A stretch of 64,000 nucleotides of DNA from Oceanobacillus kimchii X50 (GTDB lineage: Bacteria; Bacillota; Bacilli; Bacillales; Amphibacillaceae), in the NCBI RefSeq assembly GCF_000340475.1, contig NZ_CM001792.1:2006659-2070658 (forward strand). Reading direction: 5' to 3'. How positions within the stretch are numbered: the stretch's first letter is position 1; every line of letters begins with the position of its first letter. Positions 44,272-53,569 of the stretch are shown in pieces. The notes under the pieces were generated by a model. That model did not search any database, had not been told where the DNA came from, and was given only the letters and a program-made list of their open reading frames with translations. Both the position numbers and the translations under genes were made by a program.

Positions 44272-47106
44272 CTATTGCCACTTATCTAACAAAATAGCAG
44301 CATGCATTTTTAACTCAATAGCGGCTTCTTCAGAAATTAACCCTTCTTCTTGACGACTTACCAGTAAAGTAAAGCCATTCATATGTTTTATAGCTTTATC
44401 TATCTGTTCATCTCTTTCGTAATGTTCAATAGCATTCAAATGGGTAGTTAGCAATCGAGCTACTTCTTCATTCTCAATTTCCCCATTTTCTACATATCCT
44501 TTTACCAGCTCTTTCATCAAGGTTACACTGGAATCTTCGGGAGGTGTAGGTTCTTCAATTTCATCCTTATCTATAGCCATTGCACTTCCTCCACCTCTTC
44601 TGACAGGCTCTGCAGCAGCCCTAATATTTCCATTCTCGAGAAACTCCACTCCGTTTGCGGCACTAATTCCTTCTGCAGCATTATCAGCTATAAAAGTATG
44701 ACCCATGTCTTCCAGTTCTTCTAAAAGTGCCCCATATTTATCAAGGTAAACTCCTTCATATTGCGTACTAGCATGACCTAAATTCCTTTGCGATAATCTC
44801 GGTTCAGCAATCGCTTCCGGTAAGGTCATATTAAAATCAAGTTGACTGATGATAATTTGTAAATTAGTTGTGATAATCCGGTTACTTCCTGGCGATCCAA
44901 CTGTCATTACGGGTTCCCCATCTTTTGTTACAATAGTAGGGGTCATTGCACTCAACATACGAAGTCCTGGTCTTGGCGCATTAGGGTGATCAGGGTCTTG
45001 CATTGGTGTTCTTCCAGAAAATCCATTGTTTAAAATAAATCCATACCCAGGAACAACCATTCCATTCCCTGCAATACTATTAATCGTCTTCGTATAGCTC
45101 ACAATATTCCCGTCACCATCAGCTACAGATAAATGAATGGTCTCAGTAGGAATTTCTTCCTCTGCTTCCTGGGAATTAACTGCATCTTTCTCCAAAGCAG
45201 TCAATTGTGTATCAGCATTTTTTTCGAATGTCGTTAATTGCTCACTATCAGCTAGGTCATTAATGGTAATCTCATCAAATTGAATCGTATTTCCATTGTC
45301 GTGATCAAAATTAATCACACTAAGGAGTGCTTTACCTAAGTCTTTATTGGCCATTTCCTCCTCAGTTAGCTCATGGGTCATATCCCACTCTACAGGCTCT
45401 TCAATATTGTCATTCCATACACGAACGCCTAGTTGGTTACCTTCAGATTTCAGTCTTAACCAATTCCAATCTGTGGACAAATCAATGTTCTCAGTACCAA
45501 ATGTAGTGGACCTCCCATCCTCTCTTCCTCGTAAAATCATATTTTGATTATCCGCTCTTAATTCAATGCCATATCCATTTTCCACCATAGAGCTTCCAGA
45601 ACTAAACCTATCGGCCTGAATCCATAAACGTAAACGCTGGTCATTTCCAAGTTCATTAAACCGGAACTTCACTAATAATTCACTTTCAGTTAAAGAACGC
45701 ATGTCCGGAGTAATTAACCCGTAAGCACTTCCATTTCCCTGTAGGCGGTTATCTATAACCACTTGACCTGTGTTATTCTGAATGCTATATGATGCACCAG
45801 GGGGTGTTCCTGGCCAAGAATGGAGATTTGCAAAGACAGTCGAATCCCACCCGTCTCCATCATTTCCTTCAAAATCATGGTGAAAAGCAATCCCCTCTTC
45901 TGGAGGTTCCGGCTGCTTATCCGGATCTTCATCATATGGCCATGGATTCCCCGGTGCAACCTGGCCAATCGTAGCGTGATTGTCTGATATGTTATATCTC
46001 CGCTCGGCAGCATAACCCTTTGACATTAAGCCATCTACCGGGATCAAAGTATGTGCAGGATCACCCATGTACATGCTTCGGTCTGCAAATGCATAACGGG
46101 AAGCTTCCAAAAAGTAATGATAAGCTTGGGGTTTAGACATATTTTCCAAATCATAGGCTTCTAATATATTTAAAATCTCACTAATTGTTACACCACTTGA
46201 TGTAGGTGGCACACTATAAATATCATAGTCCCGATAGGTCGAATGAGTTGGCTCCTTATGAATCACTTCATAGTCTTTCAGATCATTCATCGACATATTT
46301 CCAGCCAAAACCTCTCTAGTTAGATTATCCACAACGGGAGGGTTATGAATGGTATCTAATACTGCTTCTGCAATCTCACCCTCATAAAAAACTTCACTCC
46401 CGTGTTCAGCAATTAAACGATACGTGTTTGAAAGATCAGGATTTTTCATAATAGTTCCCAGTTCCGGTACCTCTCCATCTTCGTCCAAGTAAAGTTCTGT
46501 AGAGCTTTCAAAAAGTCGGAATTTATCCGCATTTTCACTCGTTTCCCTAAGAAAATTGGCATCAGCAGGAAAACCTTCTTCCGCCAAATCAATTGCTGGC
46601 TGAAGCACTTCCTCCAAGGACATCGTTCCGTATTCTTCTAGTGCCTCTTCCCAAGCCTTAACCATGCCTGGTATACCTGTTGCCATTCCACTTGAACTAC
46701 GAACGTTAGCAGGATACACTTTTCCAGTCTCTGGATTAATAAAGGATTCCGGTCCGAAGTTTTCACTCGTTTCAGTCACATGATCCAAGACTACGAAACG
46801 ATCTTCTTCAGCTAGATAGATATTCATAAACCCTCCACCGCCAATGCCACCGGAAAATGGCCGGGTTACTGCTTGTGCCGCAGCAGCTGCAACTGCTGCG
46901 TCAACTGCATTACCGTCATTTTTGAGAATTTCAACCGCAGCGCTCGATGCTTCTACATGCTCTGTTGAAACTGCTCCACCGTCACCGGTAGCTGTGGGAG
47001 TTTGTCTGGGATCTCCTGGGTCACCTGCTAGCCCAGTCATAGGCATGGTGATGGTTATTAGAACTATTAAAAATATAGATGTTAATTTTCTAATTCTTTT
47101 TTGCAT
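44272..47106 (-). CDS. ggt: Secreted gamma-glutamyltransferase with inserted LamG-like domain and C-terminal FIMAH-like domain
   Basis: This 944-residue protein has a signal peptide to about 28. The GGT large-subunit part (residues about 35-400) has GGIGGGGFMNIYL and YSVPPTSSGVTISEIL. A LamG-like beta-rich domain follows (about 405-617), then the autoprocessing site with nucleophile Thr (about 655) in ETIHLSVADGDGN, and the small subunit with VGSPGSNRIITT. An 80-residue helical domain with GYVENGEIENEEVARLL and KAIKHMNGFTLLV resembles FIMAH domains. GGTs cleave gamma-glutamyl bonds, for example in glutathione or poly-gamma-glutamate. The usual length is about 560-590. It is encoded 154 nt after the D-aminoacylase. 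Confidence 0.93.
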   Translation of the reverse strand: MQKRIRKLTSIFLIVLITITMPMTGLAGDPGDPRQTPTATGDGGAVSTEHVEASSAAVEILKNDGNAVDAAVAAAAAQAVTRPFSGGIGGGGFMNIYLAEEDRFVVLDHVTETSENFGPESFINPETGKVYPANVRSSSGMATGIPGMVKAWEEALEEYGTMSLEEVLQPAIDLAEEGFPADANFLRETSENADKFRLFESSTELYLDEDGEVPELGTIMKNPDLSNTYRLIAEHGSEVFYEGEIAEAVLDTIHNPPVVDNLTREVLAGNMSMNDLKDYEVIHKEPTHSTYRDYDIYSVPPTSSGVTISEILNILEAYDLENMSKPQAYHYFLEASRYAFADRSMYMGDPAHTLIPVDGLMSKGYAAERRYNISDNHATIGQVAPGNPWPYDEDPDKQPEPPEEGIAFHHDFEGNDGDGWDSTVFANLHSWPGTPPGASYSIQNNTGQVVIDNRLQGNGSAYGLITPDMRSLTESELLVKFRFNELGNDQRLRLWIQADRFSSGSSMVENGYGIELRADNQNMILRGREDGRSTTFGTENIDLSTDWNWLRLKSEGNQLGVRVWNDNIEEPVEWDMTHELTEEEMANKDLGKALLSVINFDHDNGNTIQFDEITINDLADSEQLTTFEKNADTQLTALEKDAVNSQEAEEEIPTETIHLSVADGDGNIVSYTKTINSIAGNGMVVPGYGFILNNGFSGRTPMQDPDHPNAPRPGLRMLSAMTPTIVTKDGEPVMTVGSPGSNRIITTNLQIIISQLDFNMTLPEAIAEPRLSQRNLGHASTQYEGVYLDKYGALLEELEDMGHTFIADNAAEGISAANGVEFLENGNIRAAAEPVRRGGGSAMAIDKDEIEEPTPPEDSSVTLMKELVKGYVENGEIENEEVARLLTTHLNAIEHYERDEQIDKAIKHMNGFTLLVSRQEEGLISEEAAIELKMHAAILLDKWQ

Positions 47107-47132
47107 GATAGTTCACCTCTCCCTATTTTAAA

Positions 47133-47170
47133 TACTCCCTGTAATCAATCTTGTATTATCACAGGGAGTA
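47133..47170 (-). terminator. Hairpin between D-aminoacylase and ggt
   Basis: A stem of about 13 bp with small mismatches (47133-47145 with 47157-47170) sits between the two genes. On the minus strand it is followed by ATTTAAAATAG rather than a clean T run, so it may be a weak terminator or a processing site. Confidence 0.5.
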
Positions 47171-47260
47171 GCAAACAATTAAACCCAAAATCTATTAAAC
47201 TTTTTTACTGTTTAGCCAAATATTGTACATCTGGTTAAATTAATCTTTTCCTATATGGAA

Positions 47261-50200
47261 CTATTCCCAAAATTCAATAAGGTCCTCCGAGTGGGAGACT
47301 AGTGTAGCAGCTGCTTCCTCAGAAATGAGTCCATTTTCCTCAAAATGAACGAGCAATTCATCTTTAAAGCTATTCATGTGTTTAATAGCCTTTTCCATAG
47401 CACCATCTTCTTCATAGTGTCCAACGGAAGTTAGATGTGTTTGCAATACTCTAGAGGTTTCGTCGTCTGCAATTTCCCCCTCATCTCTGAATTGTTTAAC
47501 AAGAAGTTTCATTTCTTCAATAGTCAAAGGCTCTGAAGGAGATTCTGAACCTTCATCACCTAAAAAGGCTTTTATTTGTTCTTTTCCAGCTATATCAATT
47601 GTTACTACCGGTTTTTCATCATCGATGGTTGGATCGTTTTCATCAATAGTAATCCTGAATGTTGTTAGTTCCTCACCATTTAATGGTCCTGAACCGGTAA
47701 AGCTCAACCAGCCATCAAAAGTCTGAATTCTACCAAAGTTCTCTGCATCTAACTCTATGTCATCATAAACAAGAGACATACTTCCTGTGGCCTGATAATC
47801 ATTAACTCCTTGCTCCAAGTTAAAGGAAATCAAGGAATCTGATTCTGTTTCATCCAATGGCAAAATTTTACGATTATCGCTTACTTCAAGATTTTCACCT
47901 TGTGTTACTGGACGAGTAGGCATATTTGGTTCAATTTTCACAAATTCTCCAGGTTGTATTCCAACTAATTCTCCATTGTTTAAAGCTAATTCTCCATTTA
48001 CCAGAACTTGTTCAATACCATCAGCATACTGTCTCGGTTCCTCAAATGTAGCATTGTCTATGACAGTATCAGGATTAAATATAGTAATGTCGGCTTTCAT
48101 ACCTTTAGCAATATAACCACGATCAGATAGACCAATTAGTGAAGCAGGTAATGAAGTCATCTTTTGAATAGCTTCTTCCCATCCGAGTAGTCCTTCTTCT
48201 CTTACATACTGTCCCAAAACTCTAGGCTGTGTACCATAACGTCTTGGATGTACTTCATTAGAGGTGCTAGCCCCTCCATCCGAAGCTATGGCAACAACCG
48301 GAGATTGAATAAATCTCCTAAAGTCGTCTTCGTGGCCAAAGTCATAGATGGTTCGCAAGCTTCCTTCTGTTTCCAAAATTTGCATCGTTGTTTCACCTAT
48401 TGTTAATTCTCTTTCTTCTTCAACATAGGTAAAATCCCATTCTTCGGGTTCTTCCTCGCCATCTTTCCAGATACGAGCATTTACTTCCTCATCTTCAGCA
48501 TGTATTCGTAGCGTATACCAATCCGGCTCTAAATTTGCATCCACGGATTCAAGTACTTGTGTTGTACTATCGTTACGCTTTATAAAAGACATTTCATTGC
48601 CTTTTAAGTCAAATTCAACTCCGAATCCATTAACTGGCATAGTCATACCGGATTTGAATTCATCCGCTTTCGTAAAAACTCTTAATTGTTGATTTCCACC
48701 AATTTGATCGGCTTTAAAACGTAATAAAACATCGCTGTTTTTAACATCATCCATGTTAGCAGTAAATTTACCATACGTACTGCAACATACATCGGTATTA
48801 TATCCATCAAGTATTACTCTTCCAGTATTTTCTTGAATCGTAAATTCGGCTCTGTCTTTCGGGAAAGAATGAAGTTCAATAAATTTGTCTCCATCCCAAT
48901 TGTCATCGTCATTACCATCAAAATTATAATCATAATAAACATCATCACCGGAAGATGACTCTACAATAAAATCATTGAAATGGAATGCATTACTTTCAGT
49001 ATCAAGATTTGTTATGCTAACCATAGCTTTTTGATCTTCAATCACTTCTTCTTTTGAAACATCTATGCTGGAATCCCATTCTTCCGGCTCGTCTTCATTA
49101 GATGGCCACATTTTAACTAGTAAAGTATTATCTTCCAACTTTACTTTTAGATCCTGCCATGTATCCGGTTCTAATCCGGCATCAGAAATTGTCTCATGAA
49201 TCGTGGATGTGCTATTTTCTCTTTCATATACCTGGATTCGATCTTGGTCAAGTCGAACTGCAACTCCATAACCATTTACAGGGAATGAACTTCCCGATCC
49301 AAAGTTGTCGGAATTAATCCATAACCTCATGATTTGATTCGCCCCCAGCGTATCTCCAACTTTAAATCGCATAAATGTTTCACTATCTCCAACATCAGGC
49401 ATTGTTGGAACAACATTTCCATAGGCACTTGAATTACCGCTTATTCTCTGAGCAACATTTATTTGTCCAGAACCATTGTTTATCGTATGACTAACTGCAT
49501 CAGCTGGGTAAGAATGCAATAGGTCAAATTTTGACGTATCCCATTCTCCACCATCTTCACCTTCAAAGTTATATTCATATACTTTATTTCCACTTGAATC
49601 AGTTACTGTTATCTCGTCAATTTCTACATCAAATTCATGATTATAATTCAGATTTAGAAACGATAAAAGGCTTCTGTTTCGTGGGTTCCCACCTCCTGTT
49701 TCCATATAGTCAGCAAGTGTCTTACGTTTTGTTGGAAAATATACCCCTTCAGGACCTTGTACTCGACTGTACATTATCTCTTCAATTTCTTCTGCAATAC
49801 CATCCCTTAATTCTGGGTCTCTAAACCTTTCTAACATTGCACTTCTTCCACCTTCTTCAACCCATGGTGGAACGATTGCTGTTAGTCCAGTTTGACTTCT
49901 AAGATAAGGATAAATATCTGCTGCAGTATAAATTCCCCGCTCATTTGCATCATTGATGAGTTGCATCATTTCTTCGGATTTCCCCCAGTTATTTGGACCC
50001 ATTGCTTTAATATGGGTAATAACTGGTGTTAACCCGGATTCCTCTCCAATTTCAATCGTTTCAGCAGTCGATTCAACCACTTCGTTATTTTCATTTCTTT
50101 GGTGGTTAGTGAATTTCGTTCTCCATGCTCCAGCTGCACTTACCACATCAATGACATCTTCTCTGTCTGCAAAATATCCTGGTCTATAAAACAGGCCGGC

Positions 50201-50767
50201 CGAAACACCTGCGGCTCCTTTTTCCATTGCTTCTGTAATAAGATTTCGCATTTCTTCAATTTCAGCATCAGTTGCTCTTCTGTCTTCATTACCAACTACT
50301 TCACTCCAAACAGAATTAAATCCAATATAAGACGCAACATTTATACCTAAACCGTCATCTTCCAAATCAATGCGGGATTGCAAATCTGTTGGTCCCGCGC
50401 CATCAGGACTTAATACTTCCATGGTCACTCCTTGAGATAACGAACTTTGAGCTTGTCCAAGTGCAGATAGGGTAGCATGACTATGGACATCTATAAAACC
50501 AGGTGCAACAAAATTCCCTTCTGCATCAATTTCTTGATCGGCAGTTGCATTTGACAAATCGCCAATGTCTGCTATATATCCGTCTTTTATAGCTACATCC
50601 GCATCATATCGACCTAACCCTGACCCGTCTATAATTGTTCCGTTTCTAATAATGGTATCAAAACCACCTCCACCGTTAGCGCTTACATAAATATCATTAA
50701 TGACTAAGCTAATCATTAGAATGAATACAGAAAATATATACATGTACCTTTTCATTTTTTCAACCAT
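47261..50767 (-). CDS. Secreted D-aminoacylase (N-acyl-D-amino-acid deacylase) with two inserted LamG-like domains and a FIMAH-like domain
   Basis: This 1,168-residue protein has an N-terminal signal peptide (to about 30). The amidohydrolase barrel is split. The first part (about 35-395) has the metal HSH in GFIDVHSHAT, THIKAMGPNNWGKSEE and ADIYPYLRSQTG. Two LamG-like repeats follow (about 397-604 and 605-790). The second barrel part (about 795-965) has IASDGGASTSNEVHPRRYGT and ADITIFNPDTV. A beta-rich segment and an 80-residue FIMAH-like tail end the protein. The family hydrolyses N-acyl-D-amino acids; usual members have about 480-530 residues. The Cys metal ligand of the classical enzyme is not seen after QGVTMEVLSPDG. 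Confidence 0.9.
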   Translation of the reverse strand: MVEKMKRYMYIFSVFILMISLVINDIYVSANGGGGFDTIIRNGTIIDGSGLGRYDADVAIKDGYIADIGDLSNATADQEIDAEGNFVAPGFIDVHSHATLSALGQAQSSLSQGVTMEVLSPDGAGPTDLQSRIDLEDDGLGINVASYIGFNSVWSEVVGNEDRRATDAEIEEMRNLITEAMEKGAAGVSAGLFYRPGYFADREDVIDVVSAAGAWRTKFTNHQRNENNEVVESTAETIEIGEESGLTPVITHIKAMGPNNWGKSEEMMQLINDANERGIYTAADIYPYLRSQTGLTAIVPPWVEEGGRSAMLERFRDPELRDGIAEEIEEIMYSRVQGPEGVYFPTKRKTLADYMETGGGNPRNRSLLSFLNLNYNHEFDVEIDEITVTDSSGNKVYEYNFEGEDGGEWDTSKFDLLHSYPADAVSHTINNGSGQINVAQRISGNSSAYGNVVPTMPDVGDSETFMRFKVGDTLGANQIMRLWINSDNFGSGSSFPVNGYGVAVRLDQDRIQVYERENSTSTIHETISDAGLEPDTWQDLKVKLEDNTLLVKMWPSNEDEPEEWDSSIDVSKEEVIEDQKAMVSITNLDTESNAFHFNDFIVESSSGDDVYYDYNFDGNDDDNWDGDKFIELHSFPKDRAEFTIQENTGRVILDGYNTDVCCSTYGKFTANMDDVKNSDVLLRFKADQIGGNQQLRVFTKADEFKSGMTMPVNGFGVEFDLKGNEMSFIKRNDSTTQVLESVDANLEPDWYTLRIHAEDEEVNARIWKDGEEEPEEWDFTYVEEERELTIGETTMQILETEGSLRTIYDFGHEDDFRRFIQSPVVAIASDGGASTSNEVHPRRYGTQPRVLGQYVREEGLLGWEEAIQKMTSLPASLIGLSDRGYIAKGMKADITIFNPDTVIDNATFEEPRQYADGIEQVLVNGELALNNGELVGIQPGEFVKIEPNMPTRPVTQGENLEVSDNRKILPLDETESDSLISFNLEQGVNDYQATGSMSLVYDDIELDAENFGRIQTFDGWLSFTGSGPLNGEELTTFRITIDENDPTIDDEKPVVTIDIAGKEQIKAFLGDEGSESPSEPLTIEEMKLLVKQFRDEGEIADDETSRVLQTHLTSVGHYEEDGAMEKAIKHMNSFKDELLVHFEENGLISEEAAATLVSHSEDLIEFWE

Positions 50768-50867
50768 AAATTTGTAATCCTCCTTCTTAAAAAAGAGTTT
50801 ACTAGAAACATTAGAATCAAAACTTAAATTTTATTAGACCTCATTGGAAATGAATAATACAATACTT

Positions 50868-51740
50868 TTATTCGACTATATAATCCATTACACGCTCTCC
50901 AATTTCTGCCATAACTATACGTGATGATTTTAATTCTGCGTCTTCTGACATTACAGACACATATACGACTTCATCTTGATAAGTAAACATGCCGATATTA
51001 TGTCTGACATTTGTGCTTCCTAAGCTACCCCCTTTACTATAATTACTAATATCTTTATGACGATCACTTCTATAATGGCTTAATATTCCTTCTCCCATTA
51101 TTCGTAAAAATTCCTCTTTATTTTCAGAACTTAATATATCGCTTTCAAATGCAGACTGCATTATAGTTGCCATATCCTTGGCTGATGTAAGGTTATCATT
51201 TGGTCGAACAGATTCCATCATATATCTTTGGAGTATTGTATCTTCAGCCCCCATTTCTGCTATAGTCTGATTTACAGAATCCATTCCAACCCTTTCTATA
51301 ATCATGTTTGTTGCTGTGTTATCTGATTGTGTAATCATTAGATATAATAAGTCTCTAAGAGAAAGGGTTTGATTGGCTGACATATGGCGGATTATTCCAC
51401 CACCTGAAGTGATATCAGAATCACTTACTGTAATCTTTTCATCTAAATTTATAATTCCTTGTTCTCCTTGTAGCAATGCTTCCATTAAAATTGGCACTTT
51501 AATCGTACTTGCAGAAGAATATACCTTTTCTTCCTCAATTCCTATATCTCCGTCTTTGGTACTTATAAATACAGAATAGTTTGTGTTATCCCCAATAATA
51601 GATTCAACATCTTCTTCCAACGATGAAAATCCGCTGCTTTTTTCACTAGCAAATCCATTGATTGACAGACCTATGAATAAACTAAAGAGAAACGTTGATA
51701 ATATAAGTGATAGCTTGTTTTTCAAAGATTTATTTACCAA
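50868..51740 (-). CDS. Secreted class A beta-lactamase-like serine hydrolase
   Basis: This 290-residue exported protein has a signal peptide to about 32. The acyl-enzyme machinery is present: Ser78-Thr-Ile-Lys81, Ser139-Asp140-Asn141 (SDN) and Lys236-Gly-Gly. In the omega-loop region TILQRYMMES the position of Glu166 (class A numbering) is Met by my alignment, and no ExxxN is seen. Without that Glu deacylation would be slow, so it may be a D,D-peptidase-like or beta-lactam-binding hydrolase (PF13354-like) rather than a resistance enzyme. It lies just upstream of the D-aminoacylase gene. Confidence 0.82.
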   Translation of the reverse strand: MVNKSLKNKLSLILSTFLFSLFIGLSINGFASEKSSGFSSLEEDVESIIGDNTNYSVFISTKDGDIGIEEEKVYSSASTIKVPILMEALLQGEQGIINLDEKITVSDSDITSGGGIIRHMSANQTLSLRDLLYLMITQSDNTATNMIIERVGMDSVNQTIAEMGAEDTILQRYMMESVRPNDNLTSAKDMATIMQSAFESDILSSENKEEFLRIMGEGILSHYRSDRHKDISNYSKGGSLGSTNVRHNIGMFTYQDEVVYVSVMSEDAELKSSRIVMAEIGERVMDYIVE

Positions 51741-52992
51741 TTTAAAAACCTCCTCTCTATAAGTTTTTATGATTAAATTTCAAAATTCTTCATATACCGA
51801 CTGCCACATAAAAGCCACTACAACTCTTTAGCATCCTTTGTAGATTTTAGTTCCTTTAAACAGAAAATTGATTATATATTTTAATTATCACCTCCGTTCG
51901 TAATTTAGACGTTTCAAAATTCACCTCCAACTTAAAATGTAAATCTAGTGAAAATTAATGTCAGACACCGTGTATAATATCATTCACCACAGATTGGTAG
52001 ATAATCTAATGAGGGTGTTGGCATTATCTATATTTTATTTCATTATCATTTGTGTTTTGAAGTGGGAGTAGAGACGACTGGGATTGTGCCTGTCATCATT
52101 CTTCACAAAACGCGGAAGCATTGCTTTTTATTCTCTTTATGTTTAATCCATTCAAAAGCAAAGTATTTTTATTGCGATTACTCGCCTCACCGTAGACATA
52201 TATATCGTAATTAATTGTAATAAGGTAGAGTAATTATTTTGTGATTGGTAGAGGTTGATGTGTTGATTGATTGTAATGGATTGCATTTTACTAAGAAAGT
52301 TATCCTTTTGTGAAAAAAACAACAAATAATTCATCCTAATGTAACATTAATGAAATATACTATCTTTTCAGATTATAACTTCTATTTAATTATTAGTAAA
52401 AAACGAAATTTTAAAATAGTGAGAATATTTATGATGTAAATGGAAAAAACTAATACTTTTCCATTAAATTAATTTAAAAAATGGTTAAAAAAGAGGTCTA
52501 TTTCTACCTGGTTAAAATTGGGCTTTTTTACCATTTATATATATCTCTAACTTTCTGAGCCTCAAAATATTTTATTGATGTAGGTTATAAAACCTCATCA
52601 ATAGAAGAAAATCCATAAAAATGCTCCAATTTACTATAGAAAAAAAGTACTACATAATATAACTAATTTCTATTTTCATAAAAAATGAATAAATAGACTT
52701 ATGTAAAAGTGTAACCGTCAAGTACGTTTGAACACTTTTTGCTTAAAATAACGACTCTCTATTTTTAACATGATGACTTCTTCATTTAATTAGACGAGAG
52801 AAGACGAATCGAGAATAGCTGTTGAAATCTCTAGCTCCCTCTTTTTGCCTTCCTTTTTAATACTGATGACTTACGAAAAAATATTTTGTTTGCATATCGG
52901 ACTTAACAATACTTCTCCTTACACCTTTCTTTAATGAAAGATTAAATCCGTTCACTATCTAAACAATACAAATTTGGAGAAGGGAGTACATC
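51741..52992. other. Long gene-poor interval
   Basis: About 1.25 kb with very low G+C and no supported gene. It holds a terminator-like stem at about 52,480-52,530, and a short open plus-strand frame at about 52,057-52,215 (reading VPVIILHKTRKHCF) with no good start, which could be another relic. Promoter elements for the serine hydrolase on one side and the DUF2512 relic on the other probably lie here, but I cannot single out convincing ones. Confidence 0.4.
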
Positions 52993-53435
52993 ATGAAACA
53001 TGTAAACTCTTTATTAATTAGTTTGTTCGATCACTAGTTCTTCTATATATCGTCCTTGGATTAATATTTGAAATGACATTCGGCGAGGTTTTCCTTTTAA
53101 CTGCAGTATTAGAAATAGTTGCCTATTTAATTGGTGACATGTTGGTTCTGCCAAGAATGAATAATACAGTGACGACGATTGTAGATTTTGTATTAGCGCG
53201 ATTATTCATTGATTTTATGATGGTATGACATTGGCAGATAGTGGATTTACAGCTTCTTTAAATTGCTGCGATATTGGTAGGTTTGTTTGATGCAGTCTTC
53301 CATCACTATGTAGGAAACAATGTGTTACCTAATGATCGGAGTAACTCGGGGCCTAGAAATCTTCAATACCAAACGGAGGCATCTGATGAATTAGGACAAG
53401 ACCAATTAGATGAAAACAATAACAACGATAAGTAA
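52993..53435 (+). pseudogene. Frameshifted DUF2512 (YndM-type) membrane protein gene
   Basis: It starts ATG after GGAGAAGGGAG and reads MKHVNSLLISLF, then hits a stop. A shift of frame restores SLVLLYIVLGLIFEMTFG and AYLIGDMLVLPRMNN, typical of the DUF2512 family. Further breaks follow around 53,228 and 53,285. The tail VFHHYVGNNVLPNDRSN...DKstop is again in frame. At least two indels are needed, so no intact product is made. DUF2512 proteins are small integral membrane proteins of unknown role. Confidence 0.72.
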
Positions 53436-53481
53436 TACCTACCCTTTGGTTAAAAACTTAGATTTCCACTTGTAATTACAA

Positions 53482-53517
53482 AACAGCATACTCTTTAGGG
53501 AGTGTGCTGTTCATCAT
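53482..53517. terminator. Terminator between the DUF2512 relic and spoIVFB
   Basis: A 13-bp stem with one wobble (53482-53494 with 53499-53511) and a four-base loop has T-rich flanks on both strands, so it can serve both converging genes. Confidence 0.75.
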
Positions 53518-53569
53518 TTTTTATCATTAATGTTAAATTTCCTAGACTCTTCCCCACCCTCAATGGAAA

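Noticed and set aside
50868..51740. Calling this a confirmed beta-lactam resistance gene
   Set aside because: The class A deacylation Glu is not visible, so only a beta-lactamase-like serine hydrolase is claimed.
52152..52334. 60-codon minus-strand ORF in the long gap
   Set aside because: Low-complexity Leu/Asn/Gln-rich translation, no convincing ribosome site, no neighbour support.
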